A stretch of 64,000 nt of DNA from Proteromonas lacertae (Eukaryota; Sar; Bigyra; Opalinata; Proteromonadidae), in contig NGBS01001166.1 in the NCBI GenBank assembly GCA_002245135.1, positions 1 through 64,000 of the forward strand, read 5' to 3'. Below the pieces are notes generated by a model. It searched no databases. It saw only the letters and a list, made by a program, of their open reading frames with translations, and was not told where the DNA came from. The translations under genes and the position numbers were made by a program. This document shows, in pieces, positions 22,874 to 35,849 of this stretch (within the stretch, counting starts at the first letter, position 1; each line of letters opens with the position of its first letter).

Positions 22874-24640
22874 ATGGGCAATTGTTTAAAAGTATTAGTA
22901 TTATATTACCTGTTATAGTGTTTTCATATAACTTCAATTGAACTTCCTACTGATTTTCTAGAAAGTAAAAAAACTGCAAAGATACAGAGAAAAATAGATT
23001 TAATCGAATGCTCAAGATCTGCCATTTGTAACTTCGAAGCAACTGTGAAAATGTTAAATATGTTGTCACCTCAATATATCCAATTAATAAATATAGAAAG
23101 CATAACCTCAAAATACATCGTATTTGATTCAATACAGATACAAACCTCCTTATCAAAGATAGAGTCAGTTTCAGATTGTGTGGTTCAATTGAATATATTG
23201 GAGAGTATAGCCAATGGATTACTAACATTACACGATTTAGATATAATTCATGGGAATTTAAGTCCATCCAATATATTAATAGACAGTCAAAATGTAGTTT
23301 ATATCTCAGATTATTGTTTGAATGATATTCGAAATTACAGATTATTGCCAAAGAACCATTTTGCCTATTTAAGTCCAGAACAATTAATAGATAAAGAAGT
23401 AACAAAATATAGTGATGTATGGAGTTTAGGTTGTTTATTATATTACTTAATTCAATCTCAAGACTTATTCACTGGGAATAACAAGGAAGAAATTCAAGAT
23501 AATATATTAACAATAGATATTCATCAGTTTCATGGATTGGATATATATAATTCAATAATAAGAGGATGTTTACATTATAATCCACAAACTAGGATTAAAT
23601 TGAAAGAAATTATTGAAATGATACATAGTATCTTCTTTTATTATTATTATTATTATTTTAAAATAGAAATTGAATATACACCAAAAACAATGTATTGGCC
23701 ATTAAATGACAATTTGACATTTAGAATATCCAATAGTTTACAGATTGATTCATCTCATGAGAATATTGAACTATTAATAAATGAATATAACAATAATCCA
23801 AATCAGAAATCATTATTCATTCTTATCAATTATTTGTGGAATAATTTCAATGAAGATACTAAGAAAATGATTGTGTCAAAAGTGAATTATTCTTTAAAAA
23901 TTTATAATAGAAATGGAGATTATGTCTTATTGGATAGATCCTTATTGCAACGAGTGGATAATTATTATAAACTCAATCTACAATGTATGTCTATTATTAT
24001 TAATTATTATTATTATTTTTCTATATATAAATAAATAGTTAAAAAAGTTGGTGATGCTGGTTTTAATTGCATTACTCAATATATGTATCTTTTAACCAAT
24101 ATACAATACATTGATTTAAGGTTTAATGATATTACATCTCTCAATATATCATCAATAGTGAAATGGTTACCAAATTTAATCTTTTTAAAATCATTTTATA
24201 TTGATAATAACCCTATTGAAGATGATGGATTGTCATTATTAAGTGATTATCTGCATTTAATGTTAGGAACACAAGTGAATAAGGTGTCTTATATACATTT
24301 TAGGTGTATGTGCTTAAAGAATGATGGTATTTACAAAATTTCAGACCATTTAGAACAAATTAAGAATGTTGAGATTATTTCATTTTATGTTAATAAAATT
24401 AGTGATGATGGATTGAAATACTTCAGTGATAGATGTTCTGTTCTGACAAAATTGTGTAAATTAGATTTCAATAAGAATTCAATCACATCCAAATCAGATA
24501 AATACATCCAAAAGATAATACATTCGATTCCTACATTGGAACAATTCAATTTAGCTTCTAATTTAATATCTGCGAATAACATGGAGAAACTTCAAAAAGA
24601 ATATCCCAAAATCAAATTTAATGTTAGTAATGAAATTTAA
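22874..24640 (+). CDS. Pseudokinase with C-terminal leucine-rich repeats, possible N-myristoylation
   Basis: Four exons (introns 22892-22918, 23628-23666 and 23985-24038) give 548 residues. The chain starts MGNCLKC, a classic Gly-2 myristoylation/Cys palmitoylation pattern, so it probably sits on a membrane. Residues about 60-260 have a kinase fold with a degenerate catalytic loop (HGNLSPSN in place of HRDxKxxN) and SDY in place of DFG. The SPE of the activation segment and DVWSLGC are kept, so catalysis is doubtful. The C-terminal third has RNI-like leucine-rich repeats (LRFNDITSL, FYIDNNPIEDDGLSLL). Paralogues lie at 40039-42390 and 47337-49684. It may be a signalling scaffold. Confidence 0.78.
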
Positions 24641-24712
24641 TTATATGTCTTCATTTAAAATGTGTTTGATTATAAAATTTCAAAAAAATGACGAAACGGA
24701 TTTAATTTTAAA

Positions 24713-27464
24713 ATGCTTCCTCCTCTCGAAACAGTAGGAACCGAGTATCAAATGGGATCTATGAGGTATTTTAGAGACTCAAGATCCCATAGTGATACTA
24801 TTAAAACTCCCAAAAGACAAACTCCCTCACTTTCATTGCTTCATCAAAATAGAATAAATACTATGGATGAAAATCCTGAATTTTTACCTGCTTCTCCCAT
24901 TTGTATACCAGAAAATAAAATGCCAAGATCGGACAGTGAAGATAGCGAAACAATTCTCAAAAACAACTTTATTAATCAAAATTTATATGAATCTGAGAGT
25001 GATTCAGAGCAAGAGCCTTATACTCCAGAAGAAGAATACAGTGAATCAGAAGATGAACCTTCAGAATCAATAAAAATCATTGAAACTGACAGAAACCCAG
25101 ATAATTGCTTTTTATCCTGTGATACTAATAAAATCCCACATCCATCGCTATTCAAATCAATCAGTGTACCAATTGGCTTCCATTATCGACCTATGTGTCC
25201 AACAGTAGATGAAAGTGTAATCCCACTAATGGATTATGGTAGATATCCAATATTACGTTGTCCAATCTGCAAAGCCTATGCAAATCCCTTCGATAAATAC
25301 ATTAAAAATGGTCGAAGATATATTTGTTCAATGTGTTTATCTCAAGTTGAAGTTCCCTCTTATATATACTGTTCATTGGATGATTATGGTAAAAGAATAG
25401 ATTTAATAGATCATCCTGATTTCTATAAAGGTCAAGTGGAATATGTAGCATCATCAGAATATATGTTAAGACCTCCACAATCACCTGTTTATATATTATT
25501 AATAGAAATATCATCAGTGGTTGAAGAATATAATATATTACAAGTGATTATGAATTCATTGAAATTATTTATAAAGAATATTCCCAATAAGAAATCTCAG
25601 ATTGCAATAATTACATTCAATTCATCAATACAGTTTTATAATTTCAATTCTAAGAGGAATAAGCCAGAGATAATTCAGATTGATATTGATGATGTAATTG
25701 ATTTCAATAAGAACAAAAAGAACAAAGATACTGCCACTACTACTACACCATTGCTACAATATGATACGTTATTATGTAGAATATCTCAAATTGAACCACA
25801 ACTAGAATATCTATGTAATAATATCACTGACTCATTGCCAATTGGTGATAATAGCAATAGTAAATCGTGCTTAGGAGTTGCATTGAAATGTGTATATGAA
25901 ATATGTAAGAATACAGGTGGTAAATTGTTATTATTTATTTCAAACACTCCTTCATTAGGTGGTAGTAATAATTATGGTATAATTGATGGAACAAATATCA
26001 ACAATTCACAGAAAGATTATTATCAAAACAGTGGTTATGAAAGATTAAGAATTTTGAATAATCTAACTCCCACTACTGCAGATACATTCTATTTAGATCT
26101 TTCTAATGACTTTATTAATAAGAGAATATCTGTTGATTTGTTCTATTTAATGAGGAAGGATTATAATCGATTTATTTCTACTATTTTACCACTTGTTACT
26201 TATACTGGTGGTCATATATATTACTTTGATTGTTATGATATTAGAAAGAGTGATACTGAATTATATAACACTATATATAATGCATTTATGATGGAAACAG
26301 GCTGGGAAACTATCCTAGGAATCAGAGTGAGTAAAGGATTTAAAATAAAGAAAATATATGGTAATTACCATCAAAGAAAAGAAGGTTTATTAAATATAGC
26401 AAATGTGAATAAGGATACTGTATTATCTATAGAAATAGATGGTCTGCCAAAAGATCTAAAAGAAAACGGTAATAATTACAATATAGATGAATGTATTATA
26501 CAGTTTGGCTTGATCTATACGAATAATAAGAATCAACGAAGAGTAAGAGTATTTACAATGTCAGTACCAATTGCATTTAGTTTACCTGATATATATGAAA
26601 GCATAAATGTGAAAGAATTAGTGAATTTATTATCTAAGAAGAGTATATATATATTAATTTATTTATATAATTTATAGCATTAACATATGCAATGTCAAAT
26701 AACAGTAAATATTGCCAAGAATTATGCCATCAGAATTGTGTAGATATCATCAAATCCTATCGTCAATGTTTCTCCATTAGTAGCAATTTCCAATTACCAC
26801 CTTCATTACAATATTTACCATACTATTCCCTAGCAATGCAGAAGAATTACATCTTTCAACATTACTTAACAGTTGGTATTGATTCTAGTCTATGCTATTG
26901 TAATATTTTATTTAACTATAACACTGAAGATACTCTGTTATATTACACACCTATTCATTATAGATTAGATGATTTAGATGAAAATAATTATGGGTTATAT
27001 ATTACATCACCTACTAGTGGTGGTAATAATAATAATAATAATGGTGAAGTGATGATTAATATGCCTCAACCATTATCACTTAGTTATATGCATTATACAA
27101 GTAGTAAAATCATATTATTGTATACCCCTCAGACAATTTATATTTGGATCGGTTCTAGTATTACGAATGATCAATTTTATAATTTATTTGGTTTTGATAT
27201 TAGTCCTTATTGAAAGCTCATGCAAATCCTGAAGATAATATTCCAGTCAATGTGTATAATATTCTATGTAGCAATGAAAACAAAGCGTTGTTTAACATTA
27301 TAACGGTGTTGCAGAATAGAAGAACCTTTGTACCACCATTTGTTTTCATTAGAGAAGGAAGTGAGGAAGAAATAGATTATAAATGTTTATTGATTGAAGA
27401 TAATAATAATAACAGTAGTTATTTCAATTATATCAACCAAATCATGAAAGAAACTGAGATGTAA
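24713..27464 (+). CDS. SEC24: COPII coat protein Sec24; one-base frame break near the end
   Basis: Two exons (intron 26643-26677) give about 905 residues. After a disordered acidic N-terminus come the zinc finger (LRCPICKAYANPFDKY, CSMCLSQVEVP), a trunk (PPVYILLIEIS and the following fold), a beta-sandwich/helical part (NLLSKKTLTYAMSNNS) and a gelsolin-like end (IYIWIGSSI). Sec24 selects cargo for COPII vesicles at ER exit sites. At about 27205-27212 the frame hits TGA after FGFDISPY, and the family sequence resumes one frame over (LLKAHANPEDNIPVNVYNI). The total is 3n+2, so one base is missing. In an essential gene this is more likely a sequence error than decay, though recoding cannot be excluded. 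Confidence 0.87.
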
Positions 27465-27632
27465 CATACATTGTGTTTTATGTTATTATTTTTTGTTGAT
27501 AGCATTTCAAAAATAAACAATATTAAGAACATATATTCACTATATAACGAGAAAAACAGAAAAATGTTTTTGTATGTTTGAGAAGGCTTGTAGTCGTTTT
27601 TAAAAAATAACGTTTTTTAAATATTTTTTATT

Positions 27633-29046
27633 ATGTCAGAGCCTGTAACATTAGAGAGTGCTTTGCAATACTTACAACAGACTAATGAAGAAGGCAAGTC
27701 AGTATATGACTTATTAGTAGATGTGTTTATGAGATTAATGTTAGAACATCCAAATGACCCTCTTGGATCATTCGAATACATGGTTACATTAATTAAAAAT
27801 AATAAAGTAAGAGTTCCAGAAGAACCATTACAGAAAGTTCTATCTGAAGAAATAATGAAGAGTAAATCAGATTGGGTTACTACAATTTTCCCAATGTTCC
27901 ATGTATTTAAAATATAAATATTATTTTTATGAATAGAAAAGACCAGAAGATGCAGAAGGCGAAGAAGAAGAGGAAGATATTGGAGAAGCTGGTACAATAC
28001 AAGATGTAGTTACAGAAATGTCAGCATTGAAATGGGCAGGTGTAGGTATTAGTGAAACAGAAGCATTTAGAATAAGTGTAAGTTTGTATCGTCTATCAGG
28101 TAAGAATGGTGGAATAAATCTAAGATTTTGGGGTAAGATTTTGGGTACTAAAAAAGACTATTATATAGCAGAAGCAGAAGGTGTGGAAGAAGAAGAAGCT
28201 GAAGAAGGTGAAGAGAATAAATATGAAGCTGGTGGTCCAAATAAATACACATATTTCGTCACAAATAATGTAGGAGGACCATGGGTAAAACTACCAAAAG
28301 TCACACCAGAACAAATTATAGCAGCACGAAAACTACGAAGATATTTCACTGGAGATTTAGAAGCATTTATGCCTGGACATCCACCATTCCCAGGTCAAGA
28401 GAAACATTTCTTAAGAGCACAATTAGCACGAATTACAGCTTCAACCTGTGTATGTCCAATTGGTGTATATCAACCTAATGAAGAAGATCCTTATAATGTT
28501 GAACCTTATGGTGAAGATGATGAAGAAAAACCAAATCCAACAATTGAAGATTTAGAAGAATTGAACAGTTGGGTTCATATCAATGGTAAAATCACTGAAA
28601 ATGGACGTGTTACTCCAGTACAAATAACAAATGAAGATGGTGAAGAAATAGATGATCCAAATGGCCCAAAACCAATCCCTCCATTAAGAAACTTATCATT
28701 TGAAAATACTCAATGGATTGTTAGAACTTGTCCTTGTGTTGGTATGGGTTTAAATCCAACAATGGTGTTTATTAGAAATACTAGATGGCCTGGTGCTTAT
28801 GCTGTAGCTAGTGGTGCTAAATATACTAATTTATATGTTGGTTATGGTGTGAAAGATGTTAAAGAAAGTTATAGTCCAGAACCACCAGTTGCTATTAAAA
28901 CTGAAGTTAATATTGATGAATATAAAGAGCAAGAAGATGTTCTTGAAGATCCTCGTCCACCACAACCCGAGAAACCTGAAGGTGAAGGTGAAGGAGAAGG
29001 TGAGGGAGAAGGAGAAGGTGATGAAGAAGGAGATGATGAAGAATAA
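27633..29046 (+). CDS. RSPH4A: Radial spoke head protein RSP4/6
   Basis: Two exons (intron 27903-27936) give 459 residues. Family segments include GSFEYM in the N-terminal helical part, LRFWGKILGTKKDYYIAE, PWVKLPKVTPEQI, LRRYFTGDLEAF, PPFPGQEKHFLRAQLARI and NTRWPGAYAVA. It ends in an acidic Gly/Glu repeat (28976-29046). RSP4/6 forms the spoke head that contacts the central pair in motile 9+2 axonemes. This is direct evidence that the organism has a motile flagellum. I cannot tell which of the RSPH4A/RSPH6A pair it corresponds to, because protists usually have one. Confidence 0.93.
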
Positions 29047-29300
29047 TTTATATAATATGATTATTTTATTATTATTAAATAAATTTATTTGTTTGATATA
29101 TTTTTATATATGGATAAAGAGAGTAAAAATGAATGAAATACTATAAATTGAGCAAATACTTATGTTCAATTCTTTATACTCATTATAGTGTTTATCTTAT
29201 ACTAGTTAACAATTTTAAACTAAAAACAAACAAAAAAATAAGATAAAAGAAACAAATTCTACAAATCTAAATAAATAAGTATAAAACGTTATATATATTT

Positions 29301-30856
29301 CTACTCTTTATCACTATCATCACTCTTTTTATCAATACAAGTACAAAAACTATTATAAAATATCTGATGACAACAAGCATAACCCCATTTCATCTTCTCA
29401 GTATCAAAGTAACTACCCCACACACTCTTGTGATTAGCAGGATATACATCTTCCTCATATATACTCTTTTTAATACCATTATCATTACCAATTATCAATT
29501 CACCATTTGCATTGTATTTTTTTATTGTTTCTGATACACCATATATAATTTCCTTTGGAATTTCACTAGTTTCTGGCTGACTACCATATTTCTGAATCAA
29601 TTTCTCTTTATTCTCTTTCATTAATTTTTCCTTATTTTCTTTATACTGTTTCTGCATTATTGCTACAGCTGTTGGATTGGCAAACATATTCACATTACCA
29701 CCACTCGCATGAGCTTCCCAAGCAAACATTTGGGTTTCGGTAAATTTTTTCGCATCCCCACTACTTTTTACAAAATCACTAGGACACATTTTATCATTAT
29801 TACTAGTGTCTTTTAGACTACGAATACTTCTACTCTTAGGATCATAATAGGAAGTATCATTTTTGAAATCTTTTAAATAAGCAGCTGTATCTTCTCTAAT
29901 ACGAAGATTTCGAACACTTTGTCTCATATTCTCTGAACAGAAATCTTTAAATACTTCAGCAGTATCATCTCCTTGGATAATATCACCAAAATCATCTTCA
30001 TCTTCTACATTCTTATCATCATCGCTTAATATACCATCCAAACTATAATAATATAATTAAATAAATAATAAAAATGATAGTATACGAATCTACATCACTA
30101 TCTTCATCTTTCTTCTTCTTATCTTTATCTTCATCAGCATCATCTTCCTTTATTATTTCTTTCATTTCAGCTTCATCTTTCTGTTCTATATTTTCTTCTG
30201 ATACTAGTGATGCTGGTTTTAATTTCATCTTATTTATCACTGAATTAGAAAAACGTACATTATTATTATCAGGTTCAGTCATGAATTTTTCATTCATTTT
30301 TTCAACTTTATATTTTCTTCTTTCTGCTTCAGCTTCATCGTATAATTCTAATGTTTTCTTATATTCCTCTGGTTTAAAACCATTCCATCTATCTCTCTTT
30401 CCATCCCATGAAAGATTTAGTTGTGATGGTAGTATTTCGTCAGGAGCTATATCTTTTCCTGTCTTCCATGCTCCTTTCTTTCTTGGACGTTCTAAACAAT
30501 CTTTTGCTTGATGTGTCATAGCTCCACAGTTTGTACAAGCACCCTATTTATAAAATGATAAATAAAACAATACTTTTCTAAACTTTTTGGCTTTACCTAT
30601 AAATTCTCCTCTTTCATACCATGAATCCATTTTATCATATGTTTCATCTCTGGCTCTTTTTGTTTGATGGTCGAGATAACCCTTTTTCTATATCAGTATT
30701 AACAAATGTTTAATATACTTCATTCTCTGATTGTACATACCATGGAGCTTGAGCAATGAACTTCGGAATGTATTCATTAACTGGTCTACCAGTAGAATCG
30801 AGAAGTTCATCTTTCTTCTCATCATTTTTCTTCCCTTTCAAACCCATACGCGACAT
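29301..30856 (-). CDS. SLU7: Pre-mRNA splicing factor SLU7
   Basis: Four exons (introns 30688-30718, 30544-30573 and 30043-30085) give 483 residues. It begins MSRMGLKGKKNDEK, followed by the conserved EYIPKFIAQAPWY. A CCHC zinc knuckle follows at CTNCGAMTHQAKDCLERPRK, then LRIREDTAAYLKDFKNDTSYYDPKSRS and FAWEAHASGGNVNMFANPT, all SLU7 hallmarks. SLU7 acts in the second catalytic step of splicing, in 3' splice site choice, which is of interest in a genome with introns this short. The end (YACCHQIFYNSFC) contains the usual Cys-rich tail. It shares a 109-bp promoter with the ataxin-2 gene. Confidence 0.92.
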
Positions 30857-30965
30857 ATTTATAAAGAAAAAAGAATTATTTAAAATCAAACCTCAAACTT
30901 GCTTGTCAAGCTTTCAAATTTAATTTCAATTTTTCATTAAGAATTACATTAGCTAATAAACAAAT

Positions 30966-32639
30966 ATGGATAATATAACGTATGGTTTTTGTAATTATTT
31001 CTAGTGGAGAGAAGGAAGTAGCTCAAATAATGAACGAAAGATTTAATTATTTTCTTACAACACTTATAGGATGTGAATCTGAAGTTATTGTATATACTGT
31101 TACTGTAATTTGAATTTAGACAAAGTCAGGAGTTAATTATGGCGGAATTACTAAAGCAATACATCCAGATGACTTACATGTCACCTTAGACTTAGTTTCA
31201 ATAGTAAAAAATGAATCTGGTAAAGGTTTACCACCAGTCGATCCTTATAGTATGGCAATGATAAAAGGTGATCAATTGTTATGTCTATCAGCTAAAAATG
31301 TGGAATATATTCAAGATAAAGCTGTCATAGTACCACGTGAATTTATGACTGATTCTGCAATATCAAAGAGTAATACACATAGTAATAAAGAAAGAATATT
31401 GGAAGTATAATTTTGTTATGTTATTATTATTAATAGAAAGTTAGTGATACTTGGATTTCAAATGATGATGTTTCATTGGATGGAATAAATCAGTATATAT
31501 ATATATATATAATTTATATTAGTAATATTGGTGAATGGGATCAATTTACCGCCAATGAAAAACTAACAGGCCATGTTGCAGAATTTGATGAATTACAATA
31601 CACAACTCCATTAGATCCAAATTTATCAGAAGAAAGTATACGTAGAGCTGAAAAATTAGCAAAAGAAATAGAGAATAATAAGAATTCGAATAATCCTCAT
31701 GTGTTAGAGGATAGAGGTATATTAAAGGAAGTAGATGAAGCTGCTTTATATTCAGACGTAAATAGAGAAATACCAACTCAACAACAACAACAACAACATC
31801 AACAACCAGCTGTATCAACTGCATTACTTACTAATAATTTAAAACACTTAATGAGATTAACACCAGATACATCATCATCATCATCATCAAATACAGCTGA
31901 AGCAACTCCTACATCTACAACTGCAACTACAGCTACATCAACACCAAGTACTGAAAAATCTCAATCAACAGCAGAAAACACACCGACTGTATCTACCTCA
32001 GCAACAAAACATAAATTAAACAAAAATGCAAAAGAATTTACACCTCATTTCAAAACTCCATCTCCAGCAACATCACCAGGTTTAATTCCTCCTCAAGTAT
32101 TAATGCAACAAGCAATTCCACCACCTCCACCTCCACCACAAGCTGTACCAGTGATGCTTCCTTATTATCCACAAGTAGTAATGGTTCCTGTAATGTCTCC
32201 ACCAATGATTCCTGTTCCAGTACAACCAGCACCATTACAACCACCAGCTTTACCTAAAACAAAACTGAAGAAAGAAGCAAAAGAATTTATACCAAAGTTT
32301 TTACAACAACAACAACAACAACAGAAGAGTAGTGAATCAACAACTAAAGAAGCAGATGCATCAACTCCAGCAACAACAGAAACATCAACAACATCAGTTA
32401 AACCACTATCTCCATCTCCTTCTTCACCATCTCCACCTCAAATTGTTGAATCACAAACAACAACAACAACTAATACAACTACTACAAAACCACCTGCTGC
32501 ATTAACTCCAACAAATGTTGTTAAATCATATGCTGCTATAACTGCAAAAACAGGTGAAAAAGATGTTTCAAATCCAGAAACACAACCAAAACATCGTTCT
32601 TCAATAGTAAAGAAAATGAGAGGAGGAAAAACCGGATAG
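30966..32639 (+). CDS. ATXN2: Ataxin-2-like RNA-binding protein with two PAM2 motifs
   Basis: Five exons (introns 30980-31004, 31090-31119, 31405-31436 and 31493-31522) give 518 residues. Residues about 1-110 resemble the Lsm fold of ataxin-2 (NYGGITKAIHPDDLHVTLDL). The LsmAD segment follows (GEWDQFTANEKLTG, FDELQYTTPLD). The rest is Pro/Thr/Gln-rich with a poly-Gln run. Two PAM2-like motifs (LNKNAKEFTPHF and LKKEAKEFIPKF) should bind the MLLE domain of poly(A)-binding protein. Ataxin-2/Pbp1 regulates mRNA stability and translation in the cytoplasm and in stress granules. Having two motifs instead of one is uncommon. Confidence 0.85.
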
Positions 32640-32735
32640 ATTATGATAACTAAAACAATTTTTATTTTTTTTTCATAAGAATAATTATAGTGTATGTTTT
32701 ATTGGGTGTTGGATCAAAATAGAAAAAATTGAAAA

Positions 32736-33313
32736 TTAATTAAGGCTTAAACTTAATCTAAATGCATTAGTATGATTTAAATAATAACTAGGAAGCATTT
32801 CAGTCTTTATAAAACCTAATCTTTGATACAGACGAAGAGATTGTTCATTAAAATCTTGAGTTTCTAAATATACTTCAAAACAATTTTTCAATTTCATTTC
32901 ATTTATACATCTGACTGATAAAGCTGTACCTAATCCAGCTTTTCTATAATCAGGATGAACTGCTAACATTGCTATATATCCTCTGTAATAGGTTGATTCA
33001 GTTCCTTCTATTTTACCTATAATAATGCCAATCATTTTACCTTTATCATGGACCTATTCTATCGATATATAATCAATACCATAAAACACAAACTTGGCCA
33101 TTGTGTTAGAAAGTATCTATAAGTATAAATTGAGTATGGTTCAGATAGTTCTATATTTATTAATTCAATTATATCATCTAAATCTTCTTCACCTCGATAT
33201 CTCTCCAGAGTATATTTAGTGAAAGTAGCAGGATCTGGTAGACTTGCTTCTTCAGGCAAAGCAGGTGCATTTTCTTCTTCAGTTTTTGGCTCTGGAATCT
33301 CTTTTTCACTCAT
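32736..33313 (-). CDS. NAA30: N-alpha-acetyltransferase NAA30 (NatC catalytic subunit)
   Basis: Two exons (intron 33054-33079) give 183 residues. The GNAT core shows LINIELSEPYSIYTYRYFL, LCFMV, YRGYIAMLAVHPDYRKAGLGTAL (acetyl-CoA loop, here RKAGLG for the R/QxxGxG/A consensus) and VYLETQDFNEQSLRLYQRLGF. The order and the 'SEPYSIYTYRYF' segment are specific to NAA30/Mak3. It acetylates nascent chains starting Met-Leu, -Ile, -Phe and -Trp on ribosomes. A short acidic N-terminal tail precedes the domain. It is divergent from the RasGEF gene, with 99 bp between the starts. Confidence 0.9.
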
Positions 33314-33412
33314 TTTTAAAAAAATGGAAGTTTGGCTCGAATTAACAAACCAGATTTGATCTGCAAAATTTTCAATTCTGCTGTGTCATTAGTCTGAATT
33401 GCAAATCAATTA

Positions 33413-35739
33413 ATGGATCATCATCCTGAAGTGTCTATAGTTTATGAAAATCAAAGACATATTACAGGATTAGGATGGACTCAACAACTCTTGCCTTGTG
33501 ACAGATACACATGGAGTAATGAAGATGGCTCTATTAAATACTATGATGTATCACCATTTTCAGCATGGGATATATATATTGACGATAAAGTGGATCCTGA
33601 AGGATGGTGTTATGCTTTTCACTTCAAAGATTTTGATGAACCTTTATCACCTAATGTACATACGTATTTATTCATTATTATAATATTCTTTCCAATAGAA
33701 GTCCGCAAAAACTAGATTGTGTTCGTAGAAGAAAATGGATCCGTGTACACGATATGCCAGATACTACAGATGGTACTGAATACTGTCGCAAAATATCACA
33801 ACCTTCAATGCTGTATTTTCTAATACATTTTATAAATCTTATAGAAGAAAGTCATCTGCAGATGTTGTAGCTCAAGAAATCCCATCTTCACGTAATCCTT
33901 GTATGAATTTAATACAAGGTGTCTGTCCATTACCTCGTTCAGAGTGTCCTTATTATCATGGCGTAATTGACCCACCTTACCCTGATATAATACTCGGTAA
34001 GAGTAAATCAGGAGGAATGAGTATATTAGAAAGTGCAACATTACAAAGAATCATTGAAAGAATTACAGATCCTCATAACACTGACATTGTGATAAGAAAT
34101 GCATTTCTATTGACATATCATGCATATACTACCACTAATGAGATATTAGAAATATTAGAGAAACGATCAAATGTAGCATATGAATATTCACAATTATTTC
34201 CAAATACTCCAACTAATATTAATAATGTTAATTTAAATATCACTATAAATCCAACAACCAATCAAATCACTCCATGTTCTACACCGACCAGTCATATTGT
34301 ACATTACGAATACTCCCCAAATCTGTCCAATAAATCATTAGAATCATCAATAGCCTCCTCTTCCTTACCTATTGTATCAGTATTTCCAACTAGAGAATCC
34401 TTCTTATCATTTGATACAGATACATCTATAACAAGAGGAGAAACAGAGTTCTTTAATGATTTAAACGATACAGTGAGTAATTCTGTACAAATTCGAGTAT
34501 TAAGTTTATTATTAGCATGGATAAGGACTTCTTATAGTGAAGATGATTTTAAAGATGAAGATTGTAGAGATCAACTATCTAATTTCCTATTACAATTAAG
34601 TGATAATGTTTCATCTATTAGACCGAATATAACTTATGTAATTGATCGATTTATTACACTTTGTAATAACTGTGGTTATAAAATACCATCTATATTATTA
34701 GACTATAATAATCGCCCTGAAATAAAGAGTGATAAAGTGATAGGAACTCCTACAGCGTCTAATAATAATAATAATAATAACCATTCATTACCACATACAA
34801 AGCATAAACCATTACTAATATTATCAGAAGAAGAGAAAATATTAGGAGGTAATAACTATCACACTCATAATAACAGTATAGGAGGAAGTATACCGAATTT
34901 ATTCAGATCTATAACCACACTATTTCAAGAAAGATTACCGTTTTTCATATCTTATTCTCCAATTGAATTAGCGAGATTTTTAACAATAATAGAAAATCAA
35001 ACTATCAAATCAATAGAGGATCGCGATTTAGTATTAGCTTCAGAAAGTGAAGTAATAAGAAACAGTAATGCCAAATCATTATGGAGTTGTGTAGAATTAT
35101 TCAATAAAAGATCAAGATGGATTCAAAGTGCATTATTAGATTCAAATATAAATATTTTAAAACGAACTAAAATGATTATTAATTTAATACATTGTGCCGA
35201 AGAGTGTAGATTGTTAGGTAACTTTGCTACTGTTTATCAGATTATTTCATCTCTTAAACAACCTTGTATCTGTCTATTAAAAACTGCTTGGAGTAGAGTT
35301 CCAGAAAAGGATTTACATTTGTTTAATGGTTTGTATAATATTATTAAAGCTGAAGATAATTATAGTGCTTATCGATTAGAATTGGAGAAATTGATAGATC
35401 AACTGTATATACCTGCTTTACCGATGTTATGTAAAGATTTATATACAATTGGACATAATTACCCTAGTTATCATCCTGCTTATAAGCATCTTATCAATTT
35501 TCATAAGTTTAGAAGATTATTTTTTGAAGTGACTGAGTTTAATAGGGTGAAAGATATGACTTATCCTTTAACGAGAAATCCTGAGATGATGAATCAATAT
35601 TTACTCGAATCACAAAAGTATATTGCTATTATATTTTTATAGTTTGATTCCATCTAATAAATTATGGGATATAGCTAAATCTATTGACTTACATGAAAGA
35701 AAAGCCTTTTATAATGCTTTACAAGCATCTGGCTTTTAG
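33413..35739 (+). CDS. RasGEF with N-terminal dysferlin-type domain and CCCH-like finger
   Basis: Four exons (introns 33664-33698, 33813-33844 and 35618-35642) give 744 residues. Residues about 5-110 form a dysferlin/Pex30/TECPR-type domain (IVYENQRHITGLGW, then DPEGWCYAF and CVRRRKWIRV). A C-x7-C-x6-C-x3-H finger follows (CMNLIQGVCPLPRSECPYYH), then a Ras-exchanger N-terminal motif (NAFLLTYHAYTTTNEILEIL) and a CDC25 RasGEF domain (FFISYSPIELARFLTIIE, WSCVELFNKRSRWIQSAL, HCAEECRLLGNFATVYQIISSL). It should activate a Ras-like GTPase. The dysferlin part suggests membrane attachment. I know of no standard protein with this domain order. Confidence 0.85.
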
Positions 35740-35849
35740 TGTGTATTTAACTAAATTATTAACTAATTCATTTATTCATTAAATTTTTGTTTTTTTCTTT
35801 CAAGCTTTTTTAGACATTCGAGCCATAGTTTTATCGTTAAGTTAAAATC

